NCBI GenBank assembly: GCA_018712945.1
Contig: DVFZ01000122.1
Location: forward strand, 25,322 to 89,321
Source of the DNA: Candidatus Pullichristensenella stercorigallinarum
GTDB taxonomy: Bacteria; Bacillota; Clostridia; Christensenellales; Aristaeellaceae
DNA length: 64,000 bases
Reading direction: 5' to 3'
Made by a program: the position numbers and the translations under genes. A model generated the notes under the pieces. That model saw only the letters and a program-made list of their open reading frames with translations, ran no database searches and was not told the origin of the DNA. Positions 59,813 to 64,000 of this stretch are shown one piece after another (the first letter of the stretch is position 1; each line of letters starts with the position of its first letter).

Positions 59813-60277
59813 ATGGATAAGTGGGATAAGCGGTTTATGGAAGTGGCGGCACTGATTGCCACGTGGGCCAGTTGCTATCAACCCGAGCGCAAAATCGGCG
59901 CGGTTATCGTCAAAAACAAGCGCATACTCACCACCGGCTACAACGGCGCGCCCGCGGGCATACGCACCTGCGTGGAGCGCGGCGAGTGCATGCGCAAAAA
60001 GCAGGGCATCGCCTCGGGCACGCGGCACGAATTGTGCTACGCCATCCACGCCGAGCAAAACGCCATCATCCAGGCGGCGAAGCTGGGCGTGTCCATACAG
60101 GACGCCACGCTGTACTGCACCCATCAGCCCTGCGTGATCTGCGCGAAGATGATCGTCAACGCCGGCATTTCCCGCGTGGTCTACCGCGAGGGCTACCCGG
60201 ACGAATTTGCCCGCCAGATGCTCTTGGAGGGCGGTGTGAAACTGGAACGGTACGAGGAGGAAGAACATGAACAGTGA
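59813..60277 (+). CDS. dCMP/cytidine deaminase-family enzyme (ComEB type)
   Basis: The protein has 154 residues. The zinc site is complete: HAEQNAI (His and catalytic Glu) and PCVICAKMI (two Cys). ATWASCYQPERKIGAVIVKNKRILTTGYNGAPAG is typical of dCMP deaminases, which make dUMP for thymidylate synthesis. Its start is at the end of the structured leader, with the binding site GGAGG inside a hairpin. The next gene overlaps its last 11 nt, so the two are co-translated. Confidence 0.92.
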   Translation: MDKWDKRFMEVAALIATWASCYQPERKIGAVIVKNKRILTTGYNGAPAGIRTCVERGECMRKKQGIASGTRHELCYAIHAEQNAIIQAAKLGVSIQDATLYCTHQPCVICAKMIVNAGISRVVYREGYPDEFARQMLLEGGVKLERYEEEEHEQ

Positions 60278-61375
60278 ATCCATGCTCATCACGTCGGGGT
60301 ACAATTTCGAGGGCTGGCGCATCCGAAATATCTGGGGGTGTTCTCCGGATGTCATTACTACCATGGCAACGGGAACGACACTGCCGACACCGCACGGGCG
60401 AAAGCCATCTCGAGCGTAACGGCGCAGGCGCAGGAAGTTGGGGCAAACGCCATCATCGGCTTGGATGTAGACTACCGAATTTACTTTAATCCGAATCACG
60501 CCTATTCGTCAACCGCCGTCTTTGCCAACGGCACCGCCGTGCGGATCGAGCGCATTCAGGAAGAAAGCGAAGCGGATCTGGAGCTTCCCGTATATCCTGC
60601 GGACACCAGCGCCCCGCTCAGGCCCACGCACCTGCGTCTGTGCGGACAAAGGGCGGCGCTGGAAATGATGGTTTACAAGGGGGAAGCACCGCGCTCCGTT
60701 CTGGCGGAAATAAAGATAAAAACCGCCTATGGGCAGGAAATCGATTTGGGAAGCGCGGCTTTCGGAGGCTTTTCCCAGAGCAACAAAGCGGACGAACGGC
60801 TGCTGGCCAGCGATTTTTCCCTGCTCGCCAGCCCCGTCCCGCGCCCGGCGGTCAGCGCGGTGGTAAAAATCGCCGGCGTATACGACACAAGCGAGGCGGA
60901 CGCGCTGCAAGCCCTGCGTGTGAAGTACGGCCCGGACGCGATTTGCCCCTACTTCAAGGACGAAAGCGTTTGGCAATGCGTGTGTGGCACGCGCAACGCT
61001 CTGGAAAATGAGACGTGCGCGCTGTGCGCACGGCCCAGGGACATGGAAAAAGCGTCGCTGACGCCGCTGAACATCAGCGAGGCGGAGAAACTTTCCAGCG
61101 CCGCGGAAATCTGCCGGTATATTTCCGGCCTTGGTTTGGCAAAGACGGAGGCCATCCAGAAAATGCTGGAGGACTTGCAGGAGGCGGCGCAGCTGGAAAA
61201 GGCGTATGGAAACAACAAATCCTCCGCGCTGCGCGTTTTGCAGGACACCCTGGCCATCGTCAACCCGCCCGAGCGAATCACCTGCCCGGTCTGCGGCTTT
61301 GAATGCACGCGCGACTATGCCAAGGCGCGCAAAAAATGCCCGGAATGCGGCGCGCAGATTTGGCGGGAGGATTGA
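60267..61375 (+). CDS. YbjQ-type domain protein with zinc ribbons, frameshifted near its start
   Basis: Reading from ATG 60267 (GAGGAGGAAGAAC upstream) gives MNSESMLITSGYNFEGWRI, the normal start of a YbjQ/DUF74 domain. The continuation KYLGVFSG...GANAIIGLDVDY lies in another frame, open from about 60323 to 61375 (the track's 345-aa ORF at 60338). One base seems to be missing at about 60322-60328. After the YbjQ domain come a long middle region, a RanBP2-like zinc ribbon (WQCVCGTRNALENETCALC) and a C-terminal ribbon (CPVCGFECTRDYAKARKKCPECG). It may be an assembly error, a recent mutation or recoding. The function is unknown. Confidence 0.7.
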
Positions 61376-61574
61376 GCGCAAACCGCCGGCGGCTGTTTTA
61401 TGGCTTTCACAGCCCTAAAAAGCCCGACACACGCCGCAAAAATGTCATGGATTGTAATGTTAATTTTATACAATAGATGTGCATTTTTCGTTATGATATG
61501 TTACAATAATAGATGGTCGAAAATCAGGACTTCTGTCCCTTGCGGGGTTCTGTGTATTTCATCATAGGGAGGTC

Positions 61575-62057
61575 ATGGAGTTTATGGCTGAGAACCGGGA
61601 TAAGTATCTTCAGCTGGACGAGGTCATCCGCGAAAACAAGGGAAAGCAGGGCGCCGTTATGGTTACGCTGCAGGCGGCGCAGAACATCTTTGAGCATGTG
61701 CCGCGCGACGTGCAGATTCGCATCGCCGAAGGGCTGGACGTGCCGCTTTCCGAGGTCTACGGCGTGGCCACGTTCTATTCGCAGTTTGCCCTGGAGCCGC
61801 GCGGGAAATACGTCATCGGCGTGTGCTTGGGTACCGCCTGTTACGTCAAGGGCTCCAAGAACATACTCGAACGCCTGGCAAAGGAACTGGACGTCAAGGT
61901 CGGCTCCACCACCAAGGACGGCCGTTTCACCCTGCGCGACACGCGCTGCCTGGGCGCGTGCGGCCTGGCCCCGGTTATCATGATCAACGACGACGTCTAC
62001 GGCCGTCTGGTGCCGGACGACATCCCGGCGATCATCGAAAAATACCGGGCGATGTAA
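61575..62057 (+). CDS. NuoE/HndA-type [2Fe-2S] subunit of a hydrogenase complex
   Basis: The protein has 160 residues and a thioredoxin-like [2Fe-2S] fold. Cluster ligands lie in VCLGTACYVKGS (two Cys) and RCLGACGLAP (two Cys); LPLSEVYGVATFYSQF-like sequence is typical of NuoE. In HndABCD and HydABC complexes this subunit assists NADH or NADPH oxidation coupled to ferredoxin and H2. ATG 61575 lies very close to GGGAGG; ATG 61584 (MAENRDK) is a good alternative. It is first gene of the locus, about 200 nt after the YbjQ-type gene. Confidence 0.9.
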   Translation: MEFMAENRDKYLQLDEVIRENKGKQGAVMVTLQAAQNIFEHVPRDVQIRIAEGLDVPLSEVYGVATFYSQFALEPRGKYVIGVCLGTACYVKGSKNILERLAKELDVKVGSTTKDGRFTLRDTRCLGACGLAPVIMINDDVYGRLVPDDIPAIIEKYRAM

Positions 62058-62060
62058 TCC

Positions 62061-62621
62061 ATGCCGGAACTGGCGCTTCATATTCTCGATCTTGTACAAA
62101 ACAGCGTTTCGGCGGGCGCGGCGCGCGTAACGGTGACGATTGTCTACGATACGGCGCAGGACACGCTTACAATCACCATTGAGGACGACGGCAAGGGCAT
62201 GCCCCCGGAGCTGCTGACGCGGGTGACAAGCCCCTTTACCACTACGCGGACGACCCGCAAGGTGGGGCTGGGCATACCGCTGTTTAAGCAGCTGGCAGAG
62301 ATGTGCGATGGGGAACTTTCCATCCAATCCACCGTGGGCAAGGGCACAAAAACGCAGGCGCGCTTTCGCGCCTCCCACATGGATTTGCCGCCGATGGGGG
62401 ATTTGAAGGGAACGGTGGAAACGCTGGTTATCGCCTGCCCGGAAAGGCCGGATTTCTGCTTTATCTACCGCGTGGACGGGGATGAATTCGTCTTTGACAC
62501 CGCTTCGGTGCGCCAGGCGGTGGGAGGCCTGCCCCTGAACGAGCCGGAGATCGTGGGCTGGATCGGCCAGTTTGTCGCCGAGGGCATCGGCGAGGTGGAG
62601 AAGAGCCGGGCCGGAACATGA
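62061..62621 (+). CDS. HATPase-domain protein of the hydrogenase locus
   Basis: The protein has 186 residues. The GHKL ATPase motifs are ILDLVQNSVSAGA (N box), IEDDGKGMP (G1) and KVGLGIPLFKQLAEMCDGELSIQS (G2 region). There is no HisKA domain or sensor. Similar stand-alone ATPases lie between the HndA- and HndB-like genes in clostridial [FeFe]-hydrogenase operons; their role, perhaps regulatory, is not settled. It starts 3 nt after the previous stop, so it is co-translated. Confidence 0.85.
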   Translation: MPELALHILDLVQNSVSAGAARVTVTIVYDTAQDTLTITIEDDGKGMPPELLTRVTSPFTTTRTTRKVGLGIPLFKQLAEMCDGELSIQSTVGKGTKTQARFRASHMDLPPMGDLKGTVETLVIACPERPDFCFIYRVDGDEFVFDTASVRQAVGGLPLNEPEIVGWIGQFVAEGIGEVEKSRAGT

Positions 62622-62688
62622 ACGCTTCGCGCGCGTGGCCCCGTGCCCTGCGCGCATGGATGGAATCATTTTTGGAGGTGCTTTTAGC

Positions 62689-63057
62689 ATGAAATCGTTA
62701 GCGGATCTGGAAGCCATTCGCCAAAGGACGCTGGACAAGGTCAACCTGCGCCGCGAGCATGAGGGCACGCGCATCGTCGTGGGCATGGCTACCTGCGGCA
62801 TCGCCGCCGGCGCGCGGCCGGTGCTCCTCGCCTTTATGGACGAGGTCAACAAGCGCGGCTTGCTGGATGTGACCGTGGCGCAGACCGGCTGCATCGGCAT
62901 GTGCCGCCTGGAGCCGATCGTGGAAATTTCCGTTCCCGGCCAGGAAAAGGTCACCTACGTCAAGGTCAACCCGGATATGGTGCCGCGCATCGTGGCCGAG
63001 CATGTGGTCAACGGCAAGCCCGTTGCCGAATACACCATCGGCGCGCAGGACAAGTAA
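62689..63057 (+). CDS. HndB-like [2Fe-2S] ferredoxin
   Basis: The protein has 122 residues and a thioredoxin-like ferredoxin fold: VVGMATCGIAAGARPVLLAFMDEV (first Cys), VTVAQTGCIGMCRLEPIVEI (two more) and YVKVNPDMVPRIVAEHVVNGKPV. It probably relays electrons to the flavin subunit. The start is ATG 62689 (MKSLADLEAI), with GGAGG 10 nt upstream; the earlier track start has no resemblance. It sits directly before the HndC/NuoF-like gene. Confidence 0.9.
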   Translation: MKSLADLEAIRQRTLDKVNLRREHEGTRIVVGMATCGIAAGARPVLLAFMDEVNKRGLLDVTVAQTGCIGMCRLEPIVEISVPGQEKVTYVKVNPDMVPRIVAEHVVNGKPVAEYTIGAQDK

Positions 63058-63121
63058 GCCCACCTGGCGCGGCTGCCCCTGAAGCCGCGCAAAGGGCACA
63101 CAATGAAGGAGGCAAGGCAAT

Positions 63122-64000
63122 ATGGAGCTTTTCCGTTCGCACATACTGATCTGCGGCGGCACCGGCTGCACGTCGTCGGGTTCTGCGCAGCTTCTCAGTC
63201 GCTTTGAGGAGCTGCTGGAGCAAAACGGTCTTACCAAGGAGATCAAACTGGTGCATACCGGCTGCTTCGGCCTGTGCGAGGCCGGCCCGGTGGTCATCGT
63301 CTACCCCGAAGGCGCGTTTTACAGCCGCGTCAAGGTGGAGGATGTGGACGAAATCGTTTCCGAGCACCTGATTAAAGGCCGCATCGTGCAGCGGCTGCTC
63401 TACCACGGCTCCGTGGCCGAGGACAATACCGTCAAGGCCCTGGACGATGTGGACTTCTACCGCAAGCAAAAGCGCGTGGCGCTCAGGAACTGCGGCGTGA
63501 TCGACCCGGAGAACATCGACGAGTACATCGCCTTCGACGGCTACAAGGCCCTCTATAAAGCGCTGACCGAGATGACCCCGGACGAGGTTATCGACACCAT
63601 CAGCAAATCCGGCCTGCGCGGGCGCGGTGGCGGAGGATTCCCCACCGGCAAGAAATGGGCGTTCGCGGCGGCCCAGCCCCGCGGCCCGGAATATAAAAAG
63701 TACGTCTGCTGCAACGCCGACGAGGGCGACCCGGGCGCGTTCATGGACCGCTCGGTGCTCGAGGGCGACCCGCACGCCGTGCTGGAGGCCATGGCCATCG
63801 CCGGCTATGCCATCGGCTCGGACCAGGGCTATATCTACGTGCGCGCCGAGTACCCCATCGCCGTCAAGCGCCTGGAGATCGCCATCAAGCAGGCCCGCGA
63901 ATATGGCCTGCTGGGCCAGGATATCTTCGGCACCGGCTTTAATTTCGACGTCGGCATCCGCCTGGGCGCGGGCGCGTTCGTCTGCGGCGAGGAAACGGCT
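63122..64000 (+). CDS. NuoF/HndC-like flavin subunit, truncated by window end
   Basis: The open frame runs from ATG 63122 (GGAGG 9 nt upstream) to the last base without a stop, 293 codons, so the gene is only partly in the window and absent from the track. The first 120 residues are a thioredoxin-like [2Fe-2S] domain (ICGGTGCTSSGS, TGCFGLCEAGPVV). Then begins the NuoF fold with the NADH/FMN loop SGLRGRGGGGFPTGKKW, CCNADEGDPGAFMDR and GAFVCGEETA. It is the NAD(P)H-oxidising, flavin-bearing subunit of an Hnd/Hyd-type bifurcating hydrogenase. The catalytic H-cluster subunit should follow beyond the window. Confidence 0.93.
   Translation, partial: MELFRSHILICGGTGCTSSGSAQLLSRFEELLEQNGLTKEIKLVHTGCFGLCEAGPVVIVYPEGAFYSRVKVEDVDEIVSEHLIKGRIVQRLLYHGSVAEDNTVKALDDVDFYRKQKRVALRNCGVIDPENIDEYIAFDGYKALYKALTEMTPDEVIDTISKSGLRGRGGGGFPTGKKWAFAAAQPRGPEYKKYVCCNADEGDPGAFMDRSVLEGDPHAVLEAMAIAGYAIGSDQGYIYVRAEYPIAVKRLEIAIKQAREYGLLGQDIFGTGFNFDVGIRLGAGAFVCGEETA

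Overview
The window reads as the chromosome of a GC-rich, anaerobic Gram-positive bacterium, most likely a gut-type member of the Clostridia. The evidence is: AGGAGG-type ribosome binding sites before nearly every gene; a CIRCE operator at groES-groEL; RbsABC- and LplABC-type sugar importers; a FeoB-associated Cys-rich micropeptide; a rubrerythrin-like protein; and the start of a HndABC-type electron-bifurcating [FeFe]-hydrogenase locus. No rRNA, tRNA, CRISPR array, phage or complete insertion sequence was recognised. Gene calls rest on reading the supplied translations and the DNA; no database search was possible.

Layout. 0.3-3.4 kb: a DUF4432 aldose-epimerase-like gene and a short KdpD-like kinase with KdpE. 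3.4-6.8 kb: a small Cys/His membrane protein and a J-domain protein among repeats. 6.8-16.1 kb: an arginine/carbamoyl-phosphate operon (argC-argJ-argB-argD-carA-carB), whose promoter overlaps an ARG-box-like site and whose last gene fuses CarB to a DapF-like domain lacking one catalytic Cys. 16.4-23.6 kb: DUF3795, GNAT, a lipoprotein, nadE, mnmG-rsmG and a PfkB kinase. 23.6-27.4 kb: feoA-feoB, a micropeptide and asnA. 27.6-28.9 kb: two paralogous membrane proteins with an XRE regulator. 28.9-34.9 kb: a sugar isomerase, a Gfo/Idh dehydrogenase and a CUT2-type ABC importer. 35.8-40.3 kb: ZIP transporter, DD-carboxypeptidase, rlmH, CPBP protease and ychF. 40.4-42.2 kb: an AlbA_2-type regulator of lower GC than its neighbours. 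42.3-44.7 kb: phosphohexomutase, rubrerythrin-like protein and a DUF1858 protein. 45.1-48.7 kb: a second CUT2 importer. 49.5-55.8 kb: a LacI-controlled Lpl-type importer with a GH127-like hydrolase. 55.9-56.7 kb: a complete dapF. 57.4-59.4 kb: groES-groEL. 59.5-61.4 kb: dCMP deaminase behind a highly structured leader, then a frameshifted YbjQ-type zinc-ribbon protein. 61.5-64 kb: hydrogenase-associated subunits, running off the window.

The most unusual content is intergenic. Two families of dispersed, hairpin-rich repeats sit mainly at the 3' ends of genes. Family A (four copies, core about 200 bp) is bounded in each copy by two matching hairpins whose sequence differs from copy to copy but agrees within a copy. 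Family B (about 140-470 bp, at least seven units) begins at or inside the stop-codon region of the upstream gene, sometimes supplies the last codons and the stop, and carries a terminator hairpin whose two arms covary among copies. A third structure, the roughly 330-nt leader of the dCMP deaminase gene, holds a run of near-contiguous tight hairpins, the last of which contains the ribosome binding site.
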